A stretch of DNA of 17,078 nt from Ga0077527 sp050250695 (GCA_050250695.1 JBFWOE010000059.1:1-17078); one strand, 5' to 3'. Positions 6,992-15,253 are shown, counted from the stretch's first letter. The notes: a model not told the origin generated them from the letters alone. Program-made: numbers and translations.

Positions 6992-8557
6992 ATGAAAAAT
7001 GCGTGGCTGGTCCCGCTGGGACTGGTATTGTCAGTTGCTGGCGCATATGCACAGCAGCCTGTTGCGCCGGTACCGATTGATCGCGTCAAAATCACCGACA
7101 ATGAACTTACCTGCGCACAGATCCACGGCGAGATCGGCCAGATGGACAAGATCGTCGGCGATGCCAGGGCAGTCGAGGACAAGGAGCGCACCTCGGCCAA
7201 TGCCGCCGGTGCTGCCGGTACTGCGGCCGAGATTGCCGGCCGCAGCGGATTGTTCGGTGCACTGGGCGGACTGACCGGCGCCTTGCTCGGCCAGGCCGCG
7301 ACACAGACTGCTGCGGGTGCCGTGCAGCAGTCCTCGGCGCAGTCGGCAGCACAGGCCGCGACACGCGCCAGGGAGGCCCGGGCGCGCAAGGAACACCTGA
7401 CCAGCCTGTTTCTGGCCAAGGAATGCAAGGCCTCCGATCCGAATGCGCCGGGCAAGACATTAAGCGGCGAGGAGATGCAGAAAGTGGCGGGCATTGCACC
7501 ATCTGACGTGGCAGCAGGACCTGCCGACGTGCCACCGCTGCCCACTGAACCACAGGCGGTCAACAGTCTGATAACACGAGCCGCCGATGCTGCAAGATCC
7601 GGGCTGACCCCGGTTACATTGGGGATCGGACCGGGGATGGATTTCGAGTCGCTTGTCGCCAAAGCGCAGAAAGTCGTGGTCGCCGGATACAGGGTCGCAT
7701 TTGTCACCCGCAACAGCGCATCGGCCTACGCTGGCGCCGGCATTGCCAACATCGGACAGTCAACCGGATACAACCGCACGATCACCCAGGCACAGAACAA
7801 GAAAATCGAGGTCGGTTTGATGAACGTGAATCGGCCGCTGATGCAGGCCATTGCCGATCAGCTGTATGCCGATTTTGTGGCGCAGCTGAAGGCCGGGGGC
7901 AGGACCGTCGTGACCTTCGAGGAAATCGCGCAGAGTCCCGCCGTAGCCGCGCTTGAACGCGCCGAGACCAAGCCCGGCGAGGACTACACGGCAAGCCCGA
8001 CCGGCGACGCACGGAACTACACGGTACTGGCGCCGACCGGCCAGCCCCTCTACTTTTTTGCGGGTGAGCAGCTGGGCGACAAGGGTCCGTTTTCCCAAGG
8101 CAACAACAAAACCATAGGCACCATTGCCGGCAATGCGCAGGCTGTTGCGCTGGTTCCCATGGTGGTCATCGATTTCGCGGAAGTCGCCAGTTCCGGACGC
8201 AGCACTTTCCGCAGCAATGCGTCGGTCGAAGCGAAACCCGGTGTTGCGCTGGTGCCGATGCACACGGTGCTGTGGGCTGCGTTTTCGGGCAATCCGATCA
8301 TCACCGAAATGGGTTCAAAGCGGCTGGAAAACGTCATTGCCTTCCCCGGCGACTATGCCAGCGTGCGCGATGTCGAAAACTTCGACACGGCGAGTCTGGC
8401 CAACTCGCTGACACGGATATCCGGGACGCAGGGCGTACAGTTTTTCCGCGAGAAAAAGGCTTATGTCGCGGATCCCGGGAAGTTTGCCGACCTTGCGCTT
8501 CGCGGGGGCTTTTCCGCGAACAGGGCATTCGCGGCGGCCGCAAAAGCCTCGCCCTGA
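6992..8557 (+). CDS. Exported protein of unrecognised family
   Basis: A 521-residue protein. Residues 1-20 form a standard signal peptide (cleavage after AYA), so it is periplasmic or outer-membrane associated. The mature N-terminal part has TCAQIHGEIGQMDKI with Cys41. An Ala/Gly-rich segment follows at about 70-110, with GxxxG-like spacing around Gly86-Gly100 that could insert into or pack on a membrane. A polar Gln/Ala/Arg-rich helix (about 112-135) leads to Cys145 (AKECKA); Cys41 and Cys145 are the only cysteines and could form a disulfide. A Pro-rich linker covers about 170-187. The long C-terminal part (about 205-510) looks like mixed alpha/beta (VVVAGYRVAFVTRNSASA, MQAIADQLYADFVAQLKAGG, VALVPMVVIDFAEV). 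I do not recognise the family. AGGGG precedes the ATG. Neighbours give no functional hint. Confidence 0.85.
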   Translation: MKNAWLVPLGLVLSVAGAYAQQPVAPVPIDRVKITDNELTCAQIHGEIGQMDKIVGDARAVEDKERTSANAAGAAGTAAEIAGRSGLFGALGGLTGALLGQAATQTAAGAVQQSSAQSAAQAATRAREARARKEHLTSLFLAKECKASDPNAPGKTLSGEEMQKVAGIAPSDVAAGPADVPPLPTEPQAVNSLITRAADAARSGLTPVTLGIGPGMDFESLVAKAQKVVVAGYRVAFVTRNSASAYAGAGIANIGQSTGYNRTITQAQNKKIEVGLMNVNRPLMQAIADQLYADFVAQLKAGGRTVVTFEEIAQSPAVAALERAETKPGEDYTASPTGDARNYTVLAPTGQPLYFFAGEQLGDKGPFSQGNNKTIGTIAGNAQAVALVPMVVIDFAEVASSGRSTFRSNASVEAKPGVALVPMHTVLWAAFSGNPIITEMGSKRLENVIAFPGDYASVRDVENFDTASLANSLTRISGTQGVQFFREKKAYVADPGKFADLALRGGFSANRAFAAAAKASP

Positions 8558-8570
8558 ACCGTGTGTTGCC

Positions 8571-8599
8571 GCCCGGCGCATTGAATTCCCGCGCCGGGC
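8571..8599. terminator. Strong hairpin between the exported protein gene and ridA
   Basis: GCCCGGCGC (8571-8579) and GCGCCGGGC (8591-8599) form a perfect 9-bp GC-rich stem with an 11-nt loop, 13 bp after the stop of the upstream gene. There is no T-run on either side, so it is at best an incomplete intrinsic terminator, or a 3'-end stabiliser ahead of Rho-dependent termination. Confidence 0.4.
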
Positions 8600-8640
8600 C
8601 GTTCATCATACGGCGTCATGGCGATGCTGCCGGAGCGATC

Positions 8641-9024
8641 ATGGTGGACAAAAAAGTCATTCATACCGATGCAGCCCCCAGGGCCATCGGCACTTATTCC
8701 CAGGCCGTGCGCTGCGGCGACACCGTGTATCTGGCCGGGCAGATCGGGCTCGATCCCTCGACCATGCAGATGGTTGACGGCATCGATGCGCAGATCCATC
8801 GCGTGTTCAGGAATCTGCAGGCGGTTGCGGCGGCGGCCGGCGGCAGCATGGATGATTTTGCCAAGGTCAACGTGTATCTGACGGACCTGGCGCATTTCGC
8901 CCGGGTCAACGAAATCATGGCCGGGTATTTCACGCAACCCTATCCGGCGCGCGCCGCCGTCGGTGTCGCCAGCCTGCCGCGCAATGCGCTGGTGGAAGTC
9001 GATGCGGTGATGTATCTGGAGTGA
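8641..9024 (+). CDS. ridA: RidA-family 2-iminobutanoate/2-iminopropanoate deaminase
   Basis: A 127-residue protein, the full length of the YjgF/YER057c/UK114 family. RidA hydrolyses reactive enamine/imine intermediates released by PLP enzymes such as threonine dehydratase, protecting other PLP enzymes in the cytoplasm. Visible features are APRAIGTYSQAV at the N-terminus, YLAGQIGLDP, the middle VNVYLTDLAHFARVNEIM, the YPARAAVGVASLPRNALVEVDAVMY block containing the imine-binding Arg (PAR, E. coli Arg105) and the final Glu-containing strand. GGAG lies about 6 nt before the ATG; the open frame runs further upstream, but that extension overlaps the preceding gene and has no family similarity. It is followed 34 bp later by recG, probably cotranscribed. 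This RidA also fits ilvD functionally, since threonine dehydratase products feed isoleucine synthesis. Confidence 0.93.
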   Translation: MVDKKVIHTDAAPRAIGTYSQAVRCGDTVYLAGQIGLDPSTMQMVDGIDAQIHRVFRNLQAVAAAAGGSMDDFAKVNVYLTDLAHFARVNEIMAGYFTQPYPARAAVGVASLPRNALVEVDAVMYLE

Positions 9025-9058
9025 TGGGACGCTGCGTGCGCGGCGGGCCGGGACATCC

Positions 9059-11143
9059 ATGAAACGTGCCCGTGGCGATGGCGCTTCCCCTGCCGATCAC
9101 GCGGCGCTGCCCGGAATCGGCAAGACGATTGCCGACAAGCTCGGCAAACTCGGCATCCGCCGCCGCTTTGACCTGGTGCTGCACCTGCCGCTGCGTTATG
9201 ACGACGAGACCAGTATCAGTTCCATTGCCGACGCAGTGCCGGGGCCCGAAGTGCTGGTGCAGGGCACGGTCACCGACTGCGACATCAAGTACCGCCCGAA
9301 ACGCCAGCTGGTCTGCCGCATCAGCGACGGCAGCGGCGAACTGACGCTGCGTTTCCTGAATTTCTATGGCAGCCAGGTGAAGACGCTGGCGCCGGGCAAT
9401 GTCGTGCGCGTGTTCGGCGGCGTGCGCTCCGGACATTTCGGCGCCGAAATGGTCCATCCGCGTTACCGCGTGGTGACGGCCGATACACCGGTGGCGCAGG
9501 CGCTGACGCCGGTGTATCCGACGACCGCCGGCCTTGGCCAGGACGGCCTGCGCCGGCTGATCGCGCGCGCACTCGATACCGAGCCGCTGACAGAAACGCT
9601 GCCCGCGGCACTGCTCGATGCGCTGGGATTGCCGGCATTCGAAACCGCGGTGCGCCTGCTTCACAACCCGTCGCCCGACATTGCGCAGGCTGTTTTGCAG
9701 GGCCGCGTGCATCCGGCGTGGCGACGCATGAAATTCGACGAACTGCTGGCGCAGCAATTGTCGATGCGCGTGCATTACCGGCGCCGCCGCGCCGCCGGTG
9801 CGCCGGTGCTGAAGGCGCGCGGCAGGCTGGTCCATGCGCTGCTGCAGCGCCTGCCGTTCCAGTTGACCGGGGCGCAGAACGCGGTGCTGGCGCAGATCCG
9901 TGCGGACATCGGTCAGGCTCATCCGATGCAGCGCTTGCTGCAGGGCGATGTCGGCAGCGGCAAAACCGTGGTGGCCGCGCTGGCGGCGTTGCAGTGCGTG
10001 GAGAACGGATACCAGGCGGCTGTGATGGCGCCGACGGAAATCCTCGCCGAACAGCATTACCGCAAGTTCGCCGAGTGGCTGGCGCCCTTGCAGGTCACCG
10101 TCGCATGGATTGCCGGGGGCATCAAAAAAAATTATAAAAAACAACAACTTGAAAATGTGCTCAGCGGGCACGCCCAGATCGTCGTCGGCACCCATGCGCT
10201 GTTCGAAGAGGCGGTGGTGTTTGCCAAACTCGGCCTGGCGATCATCGACGAACAGCACCGCTTCGGCGTACACCAGCGGCTGGCGCTGCGCATGAAAGGT
10301 ACGAAATCGAACCGGGGGGCGCAGCCGCACCAGCTGATGATGAGTGCGACGCCTATACCGCGCACGCTGGCCATGAGTTATTACGCCGACCTCGATGTGT
10401 CGGTGATCAACGAAATGCCGCCGGGGCGCACGCCCGTGGTGACCAAGCTGGTGGCCGAGGAACGGCGCGACGAAGTGATCCAGCGCGTGCGCGATGCCTG
10501 TATCGCAGGCCGCCAGGCGTACTGGGTATGCCCGTTGATCGAAGAATCCGAAAAACTGCAGTTGCAGACCGCGCTGGATACGCATGCGCACCTGCAGCAG
10601 ACATTCCCGGAACTGCGCGTCGGCCTGGTGCACGGCCGGCTGAAGGCCGCTGAAAAGCAGCAGGTGATGGCGCAGTTCAAGAACGGAGCACTGCAACTGC
10701 TGGTCGCAACAACGGTGATCGAAGTCGGCGTCGACGTGCCGAATGCGTCGCTGATGGTGATCGAACATGCCGAGCGCATGGGCCTGTCGCAGATGCACCA
10801 GCTGCGCGGGCGGGTCGGGCGCGGTGCCGCGGAAAGCGTCTGTATCCTGCTCTACCAGGGGCCGCTGTCGCCAATGGCGCGCGAACGCCTGAAAATCATC
10901 TACGAACACACCGACGGCTTCGAGATCGCACGTCACGATCTGAATCTGCGGGGCCCGGGCGAACTTCTGGGGGCGCGGCAGAGCGGGGTGCCGATGCTGC
11001 GCTTTGCCGACCTCGCGCTGGATCTCGACCTGCTCGATGCGGCGCGAGATGCCGCGGAGATGCTGCTGAGCGAACATCCGGATGCCGCGCGCGCGCACCT
11101 GCAGCGCTGGCTGGGCGGGCGCAGCGAATTCCTCAAGGTCTGA
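9059..11143 (+). CDS. recG: ATP-dependent DNA helicase RecG
   Basis: A 694-residue superfamily 2 helicase that regresses stalled replication forks and branch-migrates Holliday junctions and R-loops. In order: an N-terminal helix-hairpin-helix-like start (LPGIGKTIADKLGKLGI), the wedge/OB domain at about 65-140 (VQGTVTDCDIKYRPKRQL), the PTTAGLGQDGLRRLI linker, Walker A GDVGSGKT at 296-303, MAPTEILAEQHY, the DEQH box at 397-400 followed by RFGVHQR, motif III SATPIPRTLA at 429-438, and the C-terminal helicase half with TTVIEVGVDVPNA (551-563) and QLRGRVGRG (581-589). Length is normal (E. coli 693). The ATG start is supported by family length; the Shine-Dalgarno is weak (GGGA). A local A-rich patch at 10124-10141 encodes a lysine-rich stretch (IKKNYKKQQ). 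Confidence 0.97.
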   Translation: MKRARGDGASPADHAALPGIGKTIADKLGKLGIRRRFDLVLHLPLRYDDETSISSIADAVPGPEVLVQGTVTDCDIKYRPKRQLVCRISDGSGELTLRFLNFYGSQVKTLAPGNVVRVFGGVRSGHFGAEMVHPRYRVVTADTPVAQALTPVYPTTAGLGQDGLRRLIARALDTEPLTETLPAALLDALGLPAFETAVRLLHNPSPDIAQAVLQGRVHPAWRRMKFDELLAQQLSMRVHYRRRRAAGAPVLKARGRLVHALLQRLPFQLTGAQNAVLAQIRADIGQAHPMQRLLQGDVGSGKTVVAALAALQCVENGYQAAVMAPTEILAEQHYRKFAEWLAPLQVTVAWIAGGIKKNYKKQQLENVLSGHAQIVVGTHALFEEAVVFAKLGLAIIDEQHRFGVHQRLALRMKGTKSNRGAQPHQLMMSATPIPRTLAMSYYADLDVSVINEMPPGRTPVVTKLVAEERRDEVIQRVRDACIAGRQAYWVCPLIEESEKLQLQTALDTHAHLQQTFPELRVGLVHGRLKAAEKQQVMAQFKNGALQLLVATTVIEVGVDVPNASLMVIEHAERMGLSQMHQLRGRVGRGAAESVCILLYQGPLSPMARERLKIIYEHTDGFEIARHDLNLRGPGELLGARQSGVPMLRFADLALDLDLLDAARDAAEMLLSEHPDAARAHLQRWLGGRSEFLKV

Positions 11144-11200
11144 TGGCGGAGGGCGCCGCGTCTTGATGCGATAATTCCGCAACCGCAGAATCATGTCATC

Positions 11201-11734
11201 GTGAAATCCATCCCCCGAGATCCATCCTGGTGCGTTGCGCCGGTCGCAGCCGGCGCGTTGCGCTGCTGGCTGACCGATCGCGGCTCGCTGACGGCGCGGT
11301 TGGAGCGCCATGCCGGTCCGATCAAGGTCAAGGTGCTGTTCCAGGGCCTGCGCCGCGCCAACCGCGACGAAGCCTTTCTGTTTGCTTCACCAGTTGCGCG
11401 CGTGCTGGTGCGGGAAGTGCTGCTGTTTCGCGGAACGACGCCGCTGGTGTTCGCGCATACGGTGCTGGCCCGGCATGCCCTGCGCGGCGCCTGGCACGGC
11501 ATCGCCGGGCTGGGCGCGCGGCCGCTGGGCGCGGCGCTGTTTGCCGACCCGCGCGTGGCGCGGTTTCCGCTGCGACAGCGCAAGCTGTCGCGCGCCCATC
11601 CGCTCTACCGGCGTGCGGCCGCACAGCTGAAACGGCCGCCTCCGCTGTTGTGGGCACGGAGGTCCATTTTTGCCGCGGGCAAATCGCCTATACTGGTCAG
11701 CGAAGTGTTCCTGCCCGCGATACACGGACGGTGA
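11201..11734 (+). CDS. ubiC: Chorismate--pyruvate lyase UbiC
   Basis: A 177-residue protein that removes pyruvate from chorismate to give 4-hydroxybenzoate, the first committed step of ubiquinone synthesis. Visible family features are WLTDRGSLTARL near 23-34, the REVLLF segment with Arg71 (E. coli Arg76 position), the GARPLGAALF turn at 105-114, LWARRSIF at 150-157 and the closing VSEVFLP with Glu168 (E. coli Glu155 position). The start is GTG; no ATG exists nearby in frame, and the Shine-Dalgarno is poor. A GATAAT at 11170-11175 may be a -10 element. The stop TGA shares one base with the ubiA ATG. The sequence is Arg/Ala-rich as expected for a GC-rich genome. Confidence 0.9.
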   Translation: MKSIPRDPSWCVAPVAAGALRCWLTDRGSLTARLERHAGPIKVKVLFQGLRRANRDEAFLFASPVARVLVREVLLFRGTTPLVFAHTVLARHALRGAWHGIAGLGARPLGAALFADPRVARFPLRQRKLSRAHPLYRRAAAQLKRPPPLLWARRSIFAAGKSPILVSEVFLPAIHGR

Positions 11735-12621
11735 TGCCCGCGCTGACGCTGAAAGAACGGCTCGATGCCTACGAGAAGTTAATGCGGCTGGACAAGCCCA
11801 TCGGCATCCTGCTGCTGCTGTGGCCGACCTTGTGGGGCCTGTGGTTCGCCGCCGCCGGCATTCCGCCGCCCGACGTGCTGCTGATATTCGTCACCGGTAC
11901 CGTGCTGATGCGTTCGGCGGGTTGCGTGATCAACGATTACGCCGATCGCGATTTCGATCCGCATGTGGAGCGCACCAAAGACCGGCCGCTGGCCGCGGGC
12001 TTGATCCGGCCCGGCGAAGCGCTGGTGCTGGCGGTTGTGCTGCTGCTGATGGCTTTCGGCCTGGTGCTGTTCCTCAACGCGTTGACCATCAAGCTGGCGT
12101 TTGTCGCCGCTGCGTTGGCCATCATCTATCCCTTCGTCAAGCGCGTGTTCCCGCTGCCGCAGGCATGGCTGGGCGTGGCCTTCGGTTTCGGCATTCCGAT
12201 GGCCTATGCGGCAATGTGGAAAACCGTCCCGGCAGCCGCCTGGATGCTGCTCGCGGCCACCATGCTGTGGGCGATTGCCTACGATACGGAATACGCGATG
12301 GTCGACTGCGACGACGACCTGAAAATCGGCGTCAAGTCATCAGCCATCCTGTTCGGCCGCGGTGACGTGCCGGGCGTGATGCTTTTCCACGCCTTGTTTC
12401 TCGGGCTGATGACCTGGATCGGCTGGACGCAGCTGCGCGGCGTGTACTATTACGCCGGGCTGACAGTCGCTTCCGCGCTGGTGCTCTACCAATATGTGCT
12501 GATCCGAAACCGCAGTCGTGAATGCTGTTTCCGCGCCTTCCTCAACAACAACTGGGTCGGCTGCGTCATCTTCACCGGCATCGCGCTCGATTGGTGGCTG
12601 GGGCCGCAGGTGCTGGTATGA
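11734..12621 (+). CDS. ubiA: 4-hydroxybenzoate octaprenyltransferase UbiA
   Basis: A 295-residue membrane prenyltransferase that joins the polyprenyl chain to 4-hydroxybenzoate (E. coli UbiA 290 residues). About eight or nine hydrophobic helices are visible. The two Asp-rich motifs that bind Mg and the prenyl diphosphate are present: NDYADRDFDPHVERTKDRPL in the first half, and YDTEYAMVDCDDDLKIGVKS in the second. The start is the ATG sharing its A with the ubiC stop (TGATG). The frame stays open for 168 codons upstream, but that part runs through ubiC in another frame and has no family similarity, so it is not a fusion. The 3' end overlaps ubiD by 4 bp (ATGA). UbiC, UbiA and UbiD act consecutively, apart from the cofactor maker UbiX, which is not in the window. 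Confidence 0.96.
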   Translation: MPALTLKERLDAYEKLMRLDKPIGILLLLWPTLWGLWFAAAGIPPPDVLLIFVTGTVLMRSAGCVINDYADRDFDPHVERTKDRPLAAGLIRPGEALVLAVVLLLMAFGLVLFLNALTIKLAFVAAALAIIYPFVKRVFPLPQAWLGVAFGFGIPMAYAAMWKTVPAAAWMLLAATMLWAIAYDTEYAMVDCDDDLKIGVKSSAILFGRGDVPGVMLFHALFLGLMTWIGWTQLRGVYYYAGLTVASALVLYQYVLIRNRSRECCFRAFLNNNWVGCVIFTGIALDWWLGPQVLV

Positions 12622-14081
12622 AATTCCGCGACCTGCGCGAATTTATTGCCGGGCTGGAGCGTGACGGCCAGCTCAAACGCATCAGCATCGAGGTCGATCC
12701 GAAGCTGGAGATGACCGAGGTCTGCGACCGCGTACTGAAGCAGGGCGGCCCGGCGCTGCTTTTCGAAAAACCGAAAGGCCATTCCATGCCGGTGCTCGGC
12801 AACCTGTTCGGCACGCCGCGGCGCGTCGCGCTGGGCATGGGCCGCGATTCGGTGGAGGCGCTGCGCGAATTGGGGCAACTGCTGGCACAGCTGAAGGAGC
12901 CCGAGCCGCCGAAGGGACTGAAGGACGCCTGGGACAAGCTGCCGCTGCTGCGCCAGGTGATGAACATGCAGCCGAAGGAGATCAGCGACCCGCCATGCCA
13001 GGAAATCGTGTGGGAGGGCGCGGATGTCGATCTTGCGCGCCTGCCGATCCAGACCTGCTGGCCCGGTGACATCGGTCCGCTGATCACCTGGGGCCTGACG
13101 GTGACGCGCGGACCGCAGAAGGCGCGGCAGAACCTCGGCATCTACCGGCAGCAGGTCATCGCCAATAACAAGCTGATCATGCGCTGGCTGGCGCACCGCG
13201 GCGGCGCGCTCGATTACCGCGACCATTGCCTCGCCCATCCGCGCGAGCCGTTCCCGGTGGCGGTGGCGCTGGGCGCCGATCCGGCGACCATGCTGGGCGC
13301 AGTGACGCCGGTGCCTGACTCCTTGTCCGAGTACCAGTTCGCCGGTCTGCTGCGCGGCGAGAAAACCGAAATCGCGCAGTGCCTGACCCATGACCTGAAA
13401 GTCCCGGCACGCGCCGAGATCGTGCTCGAAGGGTTCATCCATCCCGGCGAGACCGCGCTCGAAGGCCCGTTCGGCGACCACACCGGCTATTACAACGAGC
13501 AGGAGCGTTTTCCGGTGTTCACCGTCGAGCGCATCACGCTGCGCCGAGATGCGATCTACCACTCCACCTACACCGGCAAGCCGCCGGACGAACCGGCAGT
13601 GCTGGGCGAGGCGCTGAACGAAGTGTTCGTGCCGCTGCTGGTCAAACAGTTTCCGGAGATCGTTGACTTCTATCTGCCGCCCGAAGGCTGCTCGTACCGC
13701 ATCGCCTGCGTCAGCATGAAAAAGCAGTATCCGGGGCACGCCAAGCGCGTGATGTTCGGCATCTGGAGTTTTCTGCGCCAGTTCATGTACACCAAGTTCA
13801 TCATCGTCACCGATGACGACGTCAACGTCCGCGACTGGAAGGAAGTGATGTGGGTGCTGACCACCCGCGTCGACCCGCGACGCGACACGCTGATCGCCGA
13901 CGCCACGCCCATCGATTATCTCGATTTCGCCAGCCCGGTCGCCGGACTCGGTTCGAAGATGGGCATAGACGCCACCAACAAGTGGCTGGCGGAAACGGAT
14001 CGCGCCTGGGGCACGCCGATTGCGATGAGCGATGAAGTGAAGAAACGCGTCGATGCAATGTGGGGCGCATTGGGGCTTTAG
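12618..14081 (+). CDS. ubiD: 4-hydroxy-3-polyprenylbenzoate decarboxylase UbiD
   Basis: A 487-residue decarboxylase (E. coli 497) that removes the carboxyl group from 3-polyprenyl-4-hydroxybenzoate using prenylated FMN made by UbiX. Characteristic blocks are MKFRDLREFIAGLE at the N-terminus, ITWGLTVTRGPQKARQNLGIYR at 156-177 (prFMN/metal region, Arg177), MRWLAHRGGALDY at 188-200, ALEGPFGDHTGYYNE at 280-294 with Glu282 and Asp287 in the positions of the Glu-Arg-Glu/Asp catalytic set of Fdc1/UbiD, and the C-terminal KMGIDATNKW. The start is the ATG overlapping the ubiA stop; the 32 upstream codons in the same frame lie inside ubiA. It is the last gene of the ubiC-ubiA-ubiD chain. Confidence 0.97.
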   Translation: MKFRDLREFIAGLERDGQLKRISIEVDPKLEMTEVCDRVLKQGGPALLFEKPKGHSMPVLGNLFGTPRRVALGMGRDSVEALRELGQLLAQLKEPEPPKGLKDAWDKLPLLRQVMNMQPKEISDPPCQEIVWEGADVDLARLPIQTCWPGDIGPLITWGLTVTRGPQKARQNLGIYRQQVIANNKLIMRWLAHRGGALDYRDHCLAHPREPFPVAVALGADPATMLGAVTPVPDSLSEYQFAGLLRGEKTEIAQCLTHDLKVPARAEIVLEGFIHPGETALEGPFGDHTGYYNEQERFPVFTVERITLRRDAIYHSTYTGKPPDEPAVLGEALNEVFVPLLVKQFPEIVDFYLPPEGCSYRIACVSMKKQYPGHAKRVMFGIWSFLRQFMYTKFIIVTDDDVNVRDWKEVMWVLTTRVDPRRDTLIADATPIDYLDFASPVAGLGSKMGIDATNKWLAETDRAWGTPIAMSDEVKKRVDAMWGALGL

Positions 14082-14172
14082 TCCGCGCAGCAATATCATT
14101 GAAATTACTGTTTTTCGCGCCGGCAAGAGTTGTGCGGAGCCGTCGCCGACCCCCCATTCCTGAAAGCCGTCC

Positions 14173-14964
14173 TTGAATACAGTCCTGGTTCTCAAACTGA
14201 TTCTGGTACCCGCACTGATCGCGCTGGTGACCCTCGCCGGCCGGCGCTGGGGTCCTGCCGTTGCCGGCTGGCTGTCGGCGTTTCCGATCGTTGCCGGTCC
14301 GATACTCTGGTTCATCGCGCTCGAGCAGGGGGCGGTTTTTGCGGCGCAGGCTGCAGTCGGCACTCTGTCGGCGGTGCTTGGGATCCTGGCTTTCGGTTTG
14401 AGTTATGCCTGGGCGGCGACGCGGTTCCCCTGGACGCTGAGCCTGCCGCTGGCCTATGCCGGTTACTCGGCTGCTGTCATATTTCTGGAATGGTGGAACG
14501 CCACGCTGCCGGCGGCTGCGGCCGGTGTGCTGCTCGGGCTGTGGTTTGCGCCGCGTCTCTATCCCCGCCTGGATACAGCAGCGGCGGCGCCGGTGCAACC
14601 GCCGCGGGACATGCTGCTGCGCATGGTCTTCGGCGCGCTGCTGGTGCTGGCGGTGACGTATTCCGCCGCGCAACTGGGGCCGTCGCTGAGCGGCATCCTT
14701 GCGATGTTTCCGGTGATGGGCACGGTGCTGGTGCTTTTCACCCATCGCAGCGCCGGCGCGGCCGCCGCCGTGCAGCTGCTGCGCGGCATGGTGCTCGGCT
14801 TCTATGCCTTCAGCACTTTTTGCGCGGTGCTGGCCTGGGGGCTGACAGCTGCCGGCATCGGAATGGCGTTCCTGTGGGCGCTGGCCGCAGCCGGCCTGGT
14901 GCAGTTGCTGTCGCGGTTGTGGATGAACCGCCACGGCCTGGTGATTGCGCGGCGTGGTTCCTAG
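14173..14964 (+). CDS. Membrane protein with two GlpM/DUF3147-like halves
   Basis: A 263-residue, very hydrophobic protein with about eight predicted membrane helices. Two halves look homologous: GPAVAGWLSAFPIVAGPILW at 27-46 aligns with GPSLSGILAMFPVMGTVLVL at 169-188, each preceded by one helix and followed by a charged turn (EQG, HRSAG) and another helix. The G-(x)-FP-hydrophobic pattern resembles small GlpM-type proteins, so a duplicated-fused form is my best guess; no function is known to me. The start is TTG, because an in-frame TGA stands 9-7 nt upstream and no ATG or GTG is closer; a GAAAG lies before it. It is 91 bp after ubiD, same strand, possibly cotranscribed, and converges with the EAL gene. 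Confidence 0.8.
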   Translation: MNTVLVLKLILVPALIALVTLAGRRWGPAVAGWLSAFPIVAGPILWFIALEQGAVFAAQAAVGTLSAVLGILAFGLSYAWAATRFPWTLSLPLAYAGYSAAVIFLEWWNATLPAAAAGVLLGLWFAPRLYPRLDTAAAAPVQPPRDMLLRMVFGALLVLAVTYSAAQLGPSLSGILAMFPVMGTVLVLFTHRSAGAAAAVQLLRGMVLGFYAFSTFCAVLAWGLTAAGIGMAFLWALAAAGLVQLLSRLWMNRHGLVIARRGS

Positions 14965-15253
14965 CCAGCTGCCGGCTGCGCGTTGCAGGCATTAACGTGA
15001 TTGACCATGAACACGAGCGCGTTTGCTCTGAGCGTAGAGCACGTGACTGGCGATCGGGCGGACGCCCGACAGTGATCCGGTCCAGATGTGCGCCGTATGC
15101 ATGAGGCCAGATGTAGCAAAGCAGAATTTGCATTGGGGAATGAACCCGGCGAAATAGCAACCGTCAGCAGACTGTCGGGGGCAGAGCCAAGTTTTTTATT
15201 GCCCAGGGTATAAACCTCGTAACCGCAACAAGCAGACAATCGCCGAGGGTTCT
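14965..15253. other. Convergent intergenic gap without a supported gene, hairpin-rich
   Basis: A gap of 289 bp between two convergent genes. A 99-codon minus-strand frame spans it, but it has no ribosome binding site and no recognisable protein features, and it overlaps the EAL gene end. The DNA holds short inverted repeats: TCGGGCG-GA-CGCCCGA (15054-15069, 7-bp arms) and GCTCT/AGAGC (15025-15040), plus a T6 run near 15192. These may help bidirectional transcription termination. Base composition changes here from GC-rich to more balanced, so the gap may be the joint of an inserted segment. No terminal repeats or transposase remnant were recognised. Confidence 0.4.

Noticed and set aside
6769..7713. 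314-codon minus-strand Ser/Ala-rich frame opposite the exported protein
   Set aside because: Low-complexity antisense of an Ala/Gly-rich region; the plus-strand gene has a signal peptide, promoter and ribosome site.
8272..9024. Longer 250-residue form of RidA
   Set aside because: The extension lies mostly inside the preceding gene and the hairpin; the ATG at 8641 has a good ribosome site and gives the family length of 127.
8930..11311. Long (793-codon) open frame on the minus strand opposite recG
   Set aside because: It mirrors the whole recG gene, is full of Arg/His/Gln as expected from the antisense of GC-rich coding DNA, and shows no family motif; recG on the plus strand is unambiguous.
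11230..12621. Apparent fusion giving a 463-residue UbiA with an N-terminal extension
   Set aside because: The first 168 codons run through ubiC in another frame and have no UbiA-family counterpart; the ATG at 11734 overlapping the ubiC stop gives the normal 295-residue UbiA.
12486..14363. 625-codon minus-strand frame opposite ubiD
   Set aside because: Antisense shadow of ubiD and its flanks, without ribosome site or protein motifs.
15054..15069. TCGGGCG-GA-CGCCCGA as an attachment or recombination site
   Set aside because: No integrase, tRNA or second copy of the site is in the window; a short GC palindrome in a convergent gap is more simply part of a termination region.
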